Positions 9,459-19,312 of a DNA stretch of 38,532 bases are shown here, piece after piece; position 1 is the stretch's first letter; each line of letters starts with the position of its first letter. The DNA is from an uncultured Prochlorococcus sp. (GTDB lineage Bacteria > Cyanobacteriota > Cyanobacteriia > PCC-6307 > Cyanobiaceae). The DNA is taken from positions 97,756-136,287 of the forward strand of contig CACMCA010000003.1 in assembly GCA_902612005.1 (NCBI GenBank). Reading direction: 5' to 3'. The translations under genes were made by a program, and so were the position numbers. The notes beneath the pieces were generated by a model that searched no databases, was not told the DNA's origin, and saw only the letters and a list, made by a program, of their open reading frames with translations.

Positions 9459-9501
9459 CCTCGGTAGGAATTAAGAATTTAGAATAACTAAATCAACCTA
9501 C
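9459..9501 (-). ncRNA. Ribosomal protein L10 leader (autoregulatory element)
   Basis: On the minus strand the transcript reads GTAGG (9501 to 9497), a 28-base AT-rich stretch, then CCTACCGAGGA (9468 to 9458). GTAGG and CCTAC can pair, and the segment UUAAUUCCUACCGAGG resembles the conserved core of bacterial L10 leaders (Rfam L10_leader family, typically AAUxCCUGCCGAGG), recalled from knowledge and not searched. It sits 100 to 150 bases upstream of rplJ, the expected place. Binding of L10 complexed with L12 would reduce rplJL expression. A covariance-model search would settle it. Confidence 0.65.
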
Positions 9502-9529
9502 TTTCTTTGGCCGTATTATTGCACTTTAA

Positions 9530-9535
9530 ATTATA
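9530..9535 (-). promoter_or_regulatory. -10 element for the rplJ-rplL transcript
   Basis: A perfect TATAAT on the minus strand (ATTATA on the plus strand), placed about 28 bases upstream of the first leader stem and just after the rplA stop. No good -35 hexamer is visible at 16-18 bases. It would give rplJL a promoter separate from secE-nusG-rplK-rplA, with the whole L10 leader inside its transcript. Confidence 0.45.
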
Positions 9536-9545
9536 CTACAAAGCG

Positions 9546-10253
9546 TTAACCTTCAGGTTGGTAATCTTGTACTGCATTTATGTCTACTTGAACTGAAGGC
9601 CCCATTGTTGAAGTTACATAAAAAGTTTTCCAATACTTTCCCTTAGCTCCACTTGGTTTGTTTTTATCAATTGATTCTTGTAAAGTTTTTAAGTTTTCAA
9701 ATAGAGCCTCTTTTGTGAAACTTGCTTTTCCAAAGCGGACATGAACGATACCTGCCTTATCTGCTCTAAATTCGAGCTTACCAGCTTTGAATTCTTTGAT
9801 TGCATTAGCAATATCATTAGTTACTGTTCCGGCTTTAGGATTAGGCATTAAACCTCTAGGTCCTAAAACTCTTCCTAATTTTGCAACCTTTGGCATCATA
9901 TCTGGAGTTGCAATAAGTAGATCAAACTCCATATTTCCTTTGTTGATGCTTTCCACAAGATCCTCTTCGCCAAATAAATCTGCTCCTGCAGTCTTAGCTT
10001 TCGATACATTCTCACCGCTTGTAATAACTGCAATTTTGATGCTTTGGCCAGTGCCATGTGGTAAAGCAACAGTGGTCCTTAACTGTTGATCAGTATATTT
10101 TGGATCAATACCTAAACGTATATGTGCTTCAATAGTTTCATCAAATTTTGCATTAGCATTTTCCTTGATAATACTAAGAGCTTCAAGTGGTGCGTAAATG
10201 CGATCTTCTATCTTTGTTGATAGAGCCGCCATTCTTTTGGATAGTTTTTTCAT
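9546..10253 (-). CDS. rplA: 50S ribosomal protein L1
   Basis: L1 binds 23S rRNA at the mobile L1 stalk beside the E site and helps release deacylated tRNA; in many bacteria it also represses its own operon. The 235-residue protein has the family landmarks: an N-terminal [23 protein letters not shown], and the signature [19 protein letters not shown] in domain II, followed by [10 protein letters not shown] and the C-terminal [15 protein letters not shown] start at 10253. It follows rplK by 66 bases in the usual rplKA order. Confidence 0.99.
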   Translation of the reverse strand: MKKLSKRMAALSTKIEDRIYAPLEALSIIKENANAKFDETIEAHIRLGIDPKYTDQQLRTTVALPHGTGQSIKIAVITSGENVSKAKTAGADLFGEEDLVESINKGNMEFDLLIATPDMMPKVAKLGRVLGPRGLMPNPKAGTVTNDIANAIKEFKAGKLEFRADKAGIVHVRFGKASFTKEALFENLKTLQESIDKNKPSGAKGKYWKTFYVTSTMGPSVQVDINAVQDYQPEG

Positions 10254-10319
10254 AATAATTTTGGGTGCAGACGGTTATTTATTAACCTCCCCTAAGTAGA
10301 GAGCAGTTTTGTCTTGAAT

Positions 10320-10745
10320 TCAATCAGTGATGGAGACGCCCATATTACGAGCAGTACCTTCAATTACTTTCATTGCTGATTCAACACTAGAACAGTTTAG
10401 ATCAGGAAGCTTGGTTTTGGCTATTTCTTCTAATTGAGCTTTACTTATATTCCCAACAGAGCCTTTTGCGGATTCGCCTGATCCCTTTTCTATACCAGCT
10501 GCTTTTGTTATTAAGACGGAAGCAGGGGGTGTTTTAGTGATAAAAGTAAAGCTTCTATCTTCAAAAACAGAAATCTCAACTGGAATTACAAATCCTGCTT
10601 TATCTTGTGTCCTTGCGTTGTATTCTTTACAAAATGCCATGATATTGACACCATGTTGTCCTAAAGCTGGCCCTACAGGAGGAGCAGGATTTGCTTTGCC
10701 TGCTTGTAGAGCAAGCTTGATAACTGCAACAATTTTTTTTGCCAT
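10320..10745 (-). CDS. rplK: 50S ribosomal protein L11
   Basis: L11 sits at the GTPase-associated centre of the 50S subunit, contacts elongation factors, and is a usual trigger point for the stringent response. At 141 residues it has normal length. The N-terminal domain has the conserved proline-rich [18 protein letters not shown] segment, and the C-terminal RNA-binding domain ends with [16 protein letters not shown]. It lies between nusG and rplA in the usual bacterial order secE-nusG-rplK-rplA. Confidence 0.99.
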   Translation of the reverse strand: MAKKIVAVIKLALQAGKANPAPPVGPALGQHGVNIMAFCKEYNARTQDKAGFVIPVEISVFEDRSFTFITKTPPASVLITKAAGIEKGSGESAKGSVGNISKAQLEEIAKTKLPDLNCSSVESAMKVIEGTARNMGVSITD

Positions 10746-10812
10746 TAGATTAGAAAACTTAAGCTGAAGTAGAAAATCATAATTTTACTCGACAAACCTG
10801 AACAATTAGAAA

Positions 10813-11424
10813 TTAATTTTGTTTATTGATTTGGGAGAATTCTAATTCTACAGGAGTCTCGCGCCCAAATATTGAAAGTAATGCTTTTAATTTATTTCTT
10901 TCTCCGGAAACTTCTATAACTTCTCCCTGGAAATCTTTGAATGGACCACTAGTTACTATGATTCTATCTTTTTCTTCAATATCTAACTTGATTACTGCTT
11001 TTTTCTCTGATGCACGCTTAAAGATTCTATTCACCTCTTGTCTGGATAATGGTCGAGGTTTGATATGACCTCGCGATCTTCCGCTGCCTCGACCGTCTTC
11101 AGCACCAACAAAGTTAATTACATTTGGAGTACTTTTTACAGCCATCATTGTATCTTCATCCAAAATCATTCTTACGAGTACATAACCTGGGAAAACTTTT
11201 TCTTCAGTAGTTTGTCTGCTTCCATCTTTTTTTAATTTAATTCCAGGAGTTTGGGGAATTTCAATTTCAATGATTCGATTATTAACACCTAAAGTAACTG
11301 ATCTCTGCTCAAGAGTCGCTTTTACTTTTTTTTCACAGCTTGACGCTACTTGAACTGCATACCATCTTGCGATGCTTGTATTTGCTTTTGAAGAAGCAAG
11401 GCTTGTAGTCAATTCATTACTCAT
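10813..11424 (-). CDS. nusG: Transcription elongation/antitermination factor NusG
   Basis: NusG binds RNA polymerase and couples it to Rho or to the leading ribosome. The 203-residue protein has an N-terminal NGN domain (ARWYAVQVASSCEKKVKATL, then VFPGYVLVRM) and a C-terminal KOW domain with RIIVTSGPFKDFQGEV and the ending ALLSIFGRETPVELEF. A 15- to 20-residue low-complexity N-terminal tail precedes the NGN domain, common in cyanobacterial NusG. Between the domains is a basic glycine/arginine/serine-rich stretch (about residues 110-122). It follows secE by 52 bases. Confidence 0.98.
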   Translation of the reverse strand: MSNELTTSLASSKANTSIARWYAVQVASSCEKKVKATLEQRSVTLGVNNRIIEIEIPQTPGIKLKKDGSRQTTEEKVFPGYVLVRMILDEDTMMAVKSTPNVINFVGAEDGRGSGRSRGHIKPRPLSRQEVNRIFKRASEKKAVIKLDIEEKDRIIVTSGPFKDFQGEVIEVSGERNKLKALLSIFGRETPVELEFSQINKQN

Positions 11425-11476
11425 TTTTTTTCTAGAAGCTTAATTAAAATCTTTATTAGTGGATATTTAGGGATAT

Positions 11477-11719
11477 TCAACCAAAAATTTGCGAGGCTGC
11501 CCATCCATAGAATCTGCTAACAGATGCTATAGCTGCTGCAGAAAAGGATACCATAATTATAACCGCTACTGATTCGCTAAAAAGTTGTTGTTTATTTGGC
11601 CACACGACAAGTTTAAGCTCATCGTAGGTAGATCTAAAAAAATTATTCTTTTTTTTAGGCTCTTCAATTTCAGGAGAATCCTGTTTTAGAGGTTCTTTAT
11701 TAGTAGTAGGACTTGTCAC
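11477..11719 (-). CDS. secE: Preprotein translocase subunit SecE
   Basis: SecE clamps the SecY channel in the plasma and thylakoid membranes. The 80-residue single-span form is typical of cyanobacteria. It has an acidic/proline-rich N-terminal tail, the amphipathic segment FFRSTYDELKLVVWPNKQQL with the conserved VVWP, and one membrane segment near residues 48-68. The start appears to be GTG at 11717-11719, since the encoded protein begins directly before TSPTTNKE with no better upstream codon. It heads secE-nusG-rplK-rplA and follows the clpB2 stop region by 61 bases. Confidence 0.95.
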   Translation of the reverse strand: MTSPTTNKEPLKQDSPEIEEPKKKNNFFRSTYDELKLVVWPNKQQLFSESVAVIIMVSFSAAAIASVSRFYGWAASQIFG

Positions 11720-11780
11720 AAAATTTTTTTTGAAATTAAGCTTTACGCTTTAATTTTATTTTAGCTTATTGATTTACTCC

Positions 11781-14537
11781 TCAGCTAGGTTTGAAAACGA
11801 TCTCATCTTTTTTAGCAGGGTTAAGTTTAATTGTGATATTTTTTTTGTTTTTAAAGTTATCATCTAAAAGTTTTGCAGCTAAGGGATTTTCTATTTGTCT
11901 TCTAAGTTCCCTGCTAAGTGGCCTAGCACCATATTCAGGCTCGTAAGAATCATGTGCAATTTTATTGATAACTTTTTTGTCTATAACAATATTTATTTTC
12001 TGCTCAAGTAGCAGGTTTTTTAAATCTTCTGTTTGTAAAATTATAATTTTTTGAAGATCATCAATAGATAATGGATCAAACTTTACTACTTCGTCAATTC
12101 TATTTAAAAATTCAGGTCTAAAAATCGAAGATAATGCATTACTAATGGAATTATCTAGACTTTGTTGATCTTTTTCTGACTTCCCCTCACTTTGAGAAAT
12201 TTTTTGTGAATACTCCAGTATAGATTTACCAGCTAGGTTACTAGTCATTATGATTACGGTATTTTTGAAATCCACAGTCCTTCCTTGAGAGTCCGTTAAT
12301 CTTCCTTCATCTAAGACTTGTAAAAGGATATTAAATACTTCTGTATGTGCTTTTTCTATCTCGTCAAGAAGTATTACTGAATAGGGTTTACGTCTTACAG
12401 CTTCAGTTAATTGACCTCCCTCTTCATAACCAACATAACCTGGAGGAGCTCCCAAAAGTCTTGCTACGGCGTTTTTCTCCATATATTCACTCATGTCTAA
12501 TCTTAAAAGTGCGTCTTCTTCATCAAATAAAGCTGTTGCAAGAGATTTTGCTAATTCTGTTTTGCCAACACCTGTAGGACCCATAAATAAAAAAGATCCG
12601 ATAGGTCTTTTAGGACTTTTCATGCCAACGCGAGCTCTTCTAATTGCAGCAGCAACAGCTTCTAGGGCTTTTTCTTGTCCAATAACTTTTTCACTTAGTT
12701 CTGTTTCTAGATTGACTAATTTCTTACGTTCATTTGAAACTACTTTAGAAATTGGAATTCCTGTGATTTTTGAGATAACATCAGCAATATCATCGGGTTC
12801 AACTTGATATTTAAAAGGGAAATTTCTATTTTTCTTTATTTTATTAAAGTTCTCTTCAACTTTTTGTATTTCATTCTCTATTTCATTTAACTCTTCTTCA
12901 AGCTTTTCTAAATAATCCAGATCATTTTCAATTTCGCGATTTGATTTATCTTTAATTTGTTTGGTTAGCTTATCTTCTTCTTTCATTAAAATAGATAATT
13001 GCTCCATTTCTTCTCGCAAATTGTTCCAATTGTCCAAAAGAACGTTCAATTTTACCTCTGATTGTTGCCTCATATTCAACAGTTTTTCTTGAGCTTCGAT
13101 ATTTGCTCCTTGCAAATTATTCAGTTTTTCATTAATAGTATGAAGTTTGTTCTCTTGTTGGAGAATTATTTGAGGCTTTTTATTAGACTCGATTTTTAAC
13201 TCTGCAGCTGCCTCATCAATTAAATCTATTGCTTTATCAGGAAGACATTTATCGCTGATGTATCTGTCGGCTAATTTTGCAGAATAGTTTACAGCTTCTG
13301 CAGAAATTTTTATGCCATGATGCGATTCATATTTCTTTTTGATACCTTGCAGTATTTTTGCGCTTAATTCTACTGAAGGTTCATTAACAGCTATCTTTTG
13401 AAAGCAATTATTTAATGCCTGATCTTTTTCAATAGTTTCACGAAATTTCTCAGGTGTTGTTGTACCGATACATCTCAGTTGTCCCTCTGCCAGTAAAGGT
13501 TTTAAGATATTGCTAATGTCGGTAGAAGATCTGTCAGAACTTAATATTGAATGAATTTCATCAATAAATAAAATCATTCCTTGGCTTGGATTGTTTAGTT
13601 CCTGCATTATTAAACTTAATCTTTCTTCTAGTTGGCCTCTAAATTTTGTCCCAGAAACTAAAGCACCTAAGTCAAGCGAAATAATTTTTAAGTTTTTTAA
13701 AGAATCAGGAACTTTTTTGTCCACAATTAATTGCGCAAGTAATTTTGCAATTGAGGTTTTACCAACTCCAGGATTGCCGATAAGTATAGGATTATTTTTG
13801 TTTCTTCTGCAGAGTACCCTCATTAAATTATTGATCTCATTTTCTCTCCCTAAAACAGGATCCAGTAAACCTTTTTTAGCTGATTCTGTTAAATCTTTTC
13901 CATAAATTGAAAGAGCATTTTCATCTTTCCCTACTTGTTTTTTGGTTTCAATTTGAAGTTTACTTTTGGGAAATGGAACAATAGCTTCTTTAAATTTTTC
14001 TTCTTTTCCTAAAATCTCTTTATTTGATTCAAAATTAGATTGATTATTTATATCTAGCACGTTCTCATAATTAAAAGAATCTTTTGATTGATTAATATTT
14101 GGGAAAAACTTTAATTCTTCTTCTAATTTTTCTATCGAAAGGTTGCCTTCTTCAAAAACATAATTACCAATTCTTAAATCTCTTCCAAGAGCAATTAGTA
14201 AATGAGGGATTTCTATGAATCTGGATCCCCATTGGATTTTAATCTGATTAGCATTATCTAGTAAAATTTCTAAATCTTCTCCGATAGTAAAAATATCTGA
14301 CTCATTTGTTGGTGTATCTTCTAAAAAATCTTCTGTTATGTCTAAAACTGTATCTTGGTCGATTGATAATTTTTCAATGAAAGCAAAGAATTCACTTGAT
14401 GAGAACAATGTATGAATTATGTGTTCAATATTAAATTCGCTATGATCCCATTTTTTTGCTGTTTCTTCCCCTAATAAAAGAAGATTCCAACTGATATCGC
14501 TAAATAGTTCAGGACTAGATGTAAGTGTTTCTCTCAT
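11781..14537 (-). CDS. clpB2: ClpB-type AAA+ disaggregase, second paralog class (ClpB2-like)
   Basis: A 918-residue Hsp100 with an N-terminal Clp_N domain (about 1-145), an acidic/asparagine-rich linker, AAA-1 with Walker A GNPGVGKT (about residue 255) and pore-loop GTKFRGQLEE, a long coiled-coil middle domain (about 455-575), and AAA-2 with GPTGVGKT (about 655), GYVGYEEGG pore loop and FRPEFLNRIDE. The middle domain is the mark of ClpB rather than ClpA/ClpC, and the ClpP-binding IGF-type loop is not seen, so it should unfold aggregates rather than feed ClpP. The N-terminal third is divergent, unlike the heat-shock ClpB1, so ClpB2-like is my assignment. It lies upstream of secE on the same strand. 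ATG start at 14537. Confidence 0.88.
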   Translation of the reverse strand: MRETLTSSPELFSDISWNLLLLGEETAKKWDHSEFNIEHIIHTLFSSSEFFAFIEKLSIDQDTVLDITEDFLEDTPTNESDIFTIGEDLEILLDNANQIKIQWGSRFIEIPHLLIALGRDLRIGNYVFEEGNLSIEKLEEELKFFPNINQSKDSFNYENVLDINNQSNFESNKEILGKEEKFKEAIVPFPKSKLQIETKKQVGKDENALSIYGKDLTESAKKGLLDPVLGRENEINNLMRVLCRRNKNNPILIGNPGVGKTSIAKLLAQLIVDKKVPDSLKNLKIISLDLGALVSGTKFRGQLEERLSLIMQELNNPSQGMILFIDEIHSILSSDRSSTDISNILKPLLAEGQLRCIGTTTPEKFRETIEKDQALNNCFQKIAVNEPSVELSAKILQGIKKKYESHHGIKISAEAVNYSAKLADRYISDKCLPDKAIDLIDEAAAELKIESNKKPQIILQQENKLHTINEKLNNLQGANIEAQEKLLNMRQQSEVKLNVLLDNWNNLREEMEQLSILMKEEDKLTKQIKDKSNREIENDLDYLEKLEEELNEIENEIQKVEENFNKIKKNRNFPFKYQVEPDDIADVISKITGIPISKVVSNERKKLVNLETELSEKVIGQEKALEAVAAAIRRARVGMKSPKRPIGSFLFMGPTGVGKTELAKSLATALFDEEDALLRLDMSEYMEKNAVARLLGAPPGYVGYEEGGQLTEAVRRKPYSVILLDEIEKAHTEVFNILLQVLDEGRLTDSQGRTVDFKNTVIIMTSNLAGKSILEYSQKISQSEGKSEKDQQSLDNSISNALSSIFRPEFLNRIDEVVKFDPLSIDDLQKIIILQTEDLKNLLLEQKINIVIDKKVINKIAHDSYEPEYGARPLSRELRRQIENPLAAKLLDDNFKNKKNITIKLNPAKKDEIVFKPS

Positions 14538-14797
14538 AAATTTATCAAAACTACAGTTGATTATTAATTAATATTCTAAATAGTATCTGCATTAATAATC
14601 ATCCAATAATTTCTAAATTGTAAGATGAATTTTAAAAATATGTTAATAGAGGGTTTGCAGGGACTTTGGAATTAATAAAAGCGTTAACTAATATTTAAGT
14701 TGTTGTGAAATTAAAAAATTATAATTGGTTAACATATTTATTTCAGATATTAGCCAAATAGTTCAGCTATTAATAGGATTTAAATAGTAATAATTAA

Positions 14798-16093
<1,296 letters not shown>

Positions 16094-16098
16094 TTTTT

Positions 16099-17766
16099 TT
16101 AGCGCTTAAGTTTTTCTAAACGTGAGCCTTTACTCATACTTAATTGGCACTTTATCCAATCAATACTTATTGGTAGTGCAAATAAAAGTGGCAACAATGC
16201 AATATTATTTTGTTTATTGCTTACAAGTAAAGCAGATGCAATTGATAAGCTTCCTATAAGAATTGAATGGCCTAAAGTTTTTTGAGCAGTAAACATTTTT
16301 TTGAATTGCCTATCAGACTCTCCCATTCTTATTTGCAATTTTAAATCGCCCTGCTCTAATCTTTCTAAACTTTCATCTATTCTTTTGGGAATGCCGACAG
16401 CTTTCGATCCTAATTCACCTACTTGCCTTCCAAATTGGTTAATGAAATCGTTGGGAGTTTGATTATTTGAAGTCATAAGTTCTATTAAATAAGGCTTGGT
16501 AACTGATACAAGGTTAAACCCTGGATCAAGCATTCTACCAACTCCTTCAAAAGTTGATAAAGCTCTCATCACAAAGATTAAATCTACTGGTAGTTGAAAT
16601 GGTGTTTCATAAACAAGTTCGTATAAATCTCCAGATAATTTTTCAATAATATTTGGACTAAATGGCGGAGTTAAGGCTTCTTTTAGCATCAATCTGACTA
16701 ATCTCCTGACTGGTCCTACATCAATATCTTGTGAAATTAGCCCAGCTTGTTGTAATTGACTCACAAGTAATGAGGCGTCTCTTAACGCAGCAGCTTTAAC
16801 CAGCCCCCCTAATCTTGTCTGAAGATTATTTGAGATATTGCCCATCATTCCAAAATCATAAAAAATCAATTTACCTTCATTTGAAACTGCTAGATTCCCT
16901 GGATGAGGGTCTGCATGAAAAAAACCGTAATTTACTAATTGTTTTAAATAACTGACGGCACCTATTTCTGCGATTTTAGGTAAATCAATTTCTTGTGATT
17001 GTAATTTTTCTAAATCGCTTATTTTTGTTCCTTCTAGATAACTTAAACAAAGGACTTTTTCACTGCTCATATCCCAAATTACTTCAGGAACTTCAACATT
17101 TTCATCATCAAGAAATTGCTGTCTAAATCTTGCTGCATATTGTGCTTCACAATTAAAATCAAGCTCCTTCATGAGAACTTTCTTACACTCTTTAGCAATC
17201 TCAACCCAGTTTCTACCTCGACTCCAATTCTTATTTTTCTGCAATAATCCTGCTATTTGCTGCATTATACCCAAATCTATAATAAATAATTCTTTTAAAT
17301 TAGGTCTTTGAACTTTAAATACTACTTTCTTACCATCTTTTAAAGTCGCCCTATGGACTTGAGCTAATGAAGCTGATCCAACCGGATCACATATTATTTG
17401 ATCTATTTCATTAAACTTAGATCCTAGTTCTTCTCTTATAGTTTCTTCAACTTGCGCAAATGAAAAATTAGGAACTTGATCCTGCAATTTAGACAATTCC
17501 TGTATCCAGGTATTAGGAATTAAATCAGGTCTCGCTGATAATAATTGTCCAATTTTAATAAATGCTGATCCAAGCTTTATTAATTGATTTGTAAACCATC
17601 TAGCTCTTTTAATTTGGACCCTACTTTTTTCATTGTTCTTATTTTGGAAAATTGTAAATCTAATATTATCTATCCATAAATTTATTAAAAGCGAAATCAG
17701 AGTAATCCAAATAAGAAAGGCCCTCTTCAATTTTTTTAAACGATTATGAAGAATGTAATAACTCAT
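16099..17766 (-). CDS. ABC1/UbiB/AarF family protein kinase-like membrane protein
   Basis: A 555-residue atypical kinase of the ABC1K/UbiB family. Landmarks: the family-specific KxGQ motif (SAFIKIGQLLSARPDLIP), the alanine-rich replacement of the nucleotide loop (GSASLAQVHRA), the lysine in VVFKVQRP, the catalytic-type FHADPHPGNL, and the DFG-like YDFGMMG. A hydrophobic segment near residues 15-35 and a C-terminal pair near 505-540 suggest membrane attachment. Cyanobacterial and plastid members act in plastoquinone and tocopherol metabolism and in stress acclimation; which role applies here is unknown. Its ATG overlaps the stop of the upstream 105-residue gene by 4 bases (17763-17766), so the two are probably coupled. 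Confidence 0.9.
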   Translation of the reverse strand: MSYYILHNRLKKLKRAFLIWITLISLLINLWIDNIRFTIFQNKNNEKSRVQIKRARWFTNQLIKLGSAFIKIGQLLSARPDLIPNTWIQELSKLQDQVPNFSFAQVEETIREELGSKFNEIDQIICDPVGSASLAQVHRATLKDGKKVVFKVQRPNLKELFIIDLGIMQQIAGLLQKNKNWSRGRNWVEIAKECKKVLMKELDFNCEAQYAARFRQQFLDDENVEVPEVIWDMSSEKVLCLSYLEGTKISDLEKLQSQEIDLPKIAEIGAVSYLKQLVNYGFFHADPHPGNLAVSNEGKLIFYDFGMMGNISNNLQTRLGGLVKAAALRDASLLVSQLQQAGLISQDIDVGPVRRLVRLMLKEALTPPFSPNIIEKLSGDLYELVYETPFQLPVDLIFVMRALSTFEGVGRMLDPGFNLVSVTKPYLIELMTSNNQTPNDFINQFGRQVGELGSKAVGIPKRIDESLERLEQGDLKLQIRMGESDRQFKKMFTAQKTLGHSILIGSLSIASALLVSNKQNNIALLPLLFALPISIDWIKCQLSMSKGSRLEKLKR

Positions 17767-18080
17767 TTAATTTGATTATTTATATTTTTATTAAAGAGAT
17801 CAATTTGCTTATTGATACCTTCAATTTCATTTAAAGCTTTTTTTATTTTGGAATCTTGATAAGTATTTGTAGACTCATTTTCTTGAATATTTTCGGCTTT
17901 TTCCAGTCTTGATGCTTCTTCGATTATGGATTCTTTTAAACTGTCAAATTCTTTTTTGAGAATTTCTGGAGCATCCTGAGCAATATTTGTTGCTTCTTCA
18001 ATTTTTTCAACCAATATTTCGTTTAATTTTTCGGTTACTTTCTTAATGGCAGCTTTTAAAAGGTAATCAGAGTTGGTCAT
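17763..18080 (-). CDS. Small helical protein of unknown function, coupled to the ABC1 kinase gene
   Basis: About 105 residues, rich in Lys, Glu, Ala and Ile, and predicted by eye to be two or three long amphipathic helices with coiled-coil character. It has no membrane segment or enzyme motif. I prefer the ATG at 18080 (MTNSDYLLK); an in-frame TTG at 18098 would add six residues, and neither has a clear ribosome-binding site. The 3' end overlaps the UbiB-like gene by 4 bases, which suggests a linked function, perhaps as a partner of the kinase-like protein. The shape recalls phasin-like helical proteins but I see no specific signature. Confidence 0.75.
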   Translation of the reverse strand: MTNSDYLLKAAIKKVTEKLNEILVEKIEEATNIAQDAPEILKKEFDSLKESIIEEASRLEKAENIQENESTNTYQDSKIKKALNEIEGINKQIDLFNKNINNQIK

Positions 18081-18317
18081 GAAAATATAATGTTTCAACG
18101 GAAATTGATTTTTCGATATGACCTAATAATAGATCAATACAGAACATTTCACGTAACTGATCATTTTGATAATTAATTTTTTATGTTTTTCCTATGTAAG
18201 TTTGTTTCTATATTAAGCTTTTTTCTCTTTTTTCTTTTAACTTATATCTATATAAAGGTTTAGGTATTTACTTTCAAAATATCTTCTAACCAAGAACTCA
18301 TCTAATTAACTACTAAA

Positions 18318-18323
18318 AAGGAG
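18318..18323 (+). promoter_or_regulatory. Ribosome-binding site fixing a TTG start
   Basis: AAGGAG lies 10 bases before the TTG at 18334. It is one of the few strong Shine-Dalgarno sequences in the window and supports TTG as the start of the flavoprotein. No ATG lies nearby in frame, and the FAD motif starts only about 11 codons later. Confidence 0.75.
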
Positions 18324-18333
18324 TTTTTAAAAA

Positions 18334-19290
18334 TTGGAAATCATTGAGTCAGATGTAGTTATTATCGGAGGAGGCCCGGCCGGATGTACTTGCGCACTTT
18401 ATACATCTCGTTCAAACTTAAAGACAGTAATTTTAGATAAAAATCCATCTGTTGGCGCCTTAGCAATAACTCATCAAATAGCTAATTATCCAGGTGTTCC
18501 GGTTGATATAAGTGGAGAGAAATTACTTACTTTAATGAGAGAACAGGCTGTGCAATATGGCACAGATTATAGAAGAGCACAAGTATTTGGGATAGATGCT
18601 AGTGGAGAATGGAAAATAGTTTATACGCCCGAAGGCACTTTCAAAGCTAAAGCACTTGTACTTGCAAGTGGAGCAATGGGTAGGCCTGCATCATTTAAGG
18701 GCGAAGCGGATTTTCTTGGCAAAGGAGTAAGTTATTGTGCTACATGTGATGGGGCTTTTTATAAAAATAGAGAAGTTGCGGTTGTTGGAGTGAACAAGGA
18801 GGCAATTGAAGAGGCAACTGTTCTAACTAAATTTGCATCAACTGTGCATTGGATTACATCAAGTGATCCTAAATCAGATAATGAAGAAGCTATGGAATTG
18901 ATGGATAATTCAAATATAAGACATTGGAGTAGAACAAGATTATTGGAAATATTGGGCGATGATATGGGTGTTAATGGGGTTGTTGTAAAAAATAAACAAG
19001 AAGAAAATCCTATCAATTTAAATTTAGATGGAGTGTTTGTCTACATGAGTGGTTCAAAGCCGATTACTGATTTTTTAGGGGATCAAATTGCTTTAAAAGA
19101 TGACGGAGGAGTTATTGTTGATGACTTTATGTCTACAAACTCTGATGGAGTATGGGCTATTGGAGATATAAGAAATACACCATTTAAGCAAGCCGTAGTT
19201 GCTGCTTCTGATGGATGTATTGCTGCAATGTCAATTGATAGATACTTAAATAGTCGAAAAAATATAAGAGTAGATTGGATTCATTCTTAA
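18334..19290 (+). CDS. Thioredoxin-reductase-like FAD disulfide oxidoreductase lacking NADPH-binding signatures
   Basis: This 318-residue protein has the fold and size of low-molecular-weight thioredoxin reductase: FAD-binding GGGPAG (12-17), the substrate segment ANYPGVP (50-56), redox-active CATC (Cys135, Cys138), and the second FAD motif GVWAIGDIRNTPFKQAVVA. In the NADPH domain, the usual GGGDSA is replaced by GVNKEA (152-157), and the phosphate-binding HRRxxxR stretch by HWITSSDPKSDNEEAMEL, without arginines. NADPH binding is therefore doubtful. Pyridine-nucleotide-independent relatives (ferredoxin-linked DTR/DDOR types) have been described in cyanobacteria; membership of that group is my inference. 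An ordinary trxB call would miss this. The TTG start is backed by AAGGAG. It converges on sbtB. Confidence 0.85.
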   Translation: MEIIESDVVIIGGGPAGCTCALYTSRSNLKTVILDKNPSVGALAITHQIANYPGVPVDISGEKLLTLMREQAVQYGTDYRRAQVFGIDASGEWKIVYTPEGTFKAKALVLASGAMGRPASFKGEADFLGKGVSYCATCDGAFYKNREVAVVGVNKEAIEEATVLTKFASTVHWITSSDPKSDNEEAMELMDNSNIRHWSRTRLLEILGDDMGVNGVVVKNKQEENPINLNLDGVFVYMSGSKPITDFLGDQIALKDDGGVIVDDFMSTNSDGVWAIGDIRNTPFKQAVVAASDGCIAAMSIDRYLNSRKNIRVDWIHS

Positions 19291-19312
19291 AAATAAATTT
19301 TGCTTATTTAAT

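Noticed and set aside
18183..18263. A 26-codon ATG frame encoding a hydrophobic peptide (MFFLCKFVSILSFFLFF...), like a tiny membrane subunit
   Set aside because: No ribosome-binding site, and T-rich DNA yields Phe/Leu peptides by chance. It does not match PetN, PetL, PsbM or other small subunits I know. Conservation data would be needed.
18099..18333. Small RNA gene upstream of the flavoprotein
   Set aside because: No strong hairpin plus T-run or recognised cyanobacterial small-RNA motif; only AT-rich sequence.
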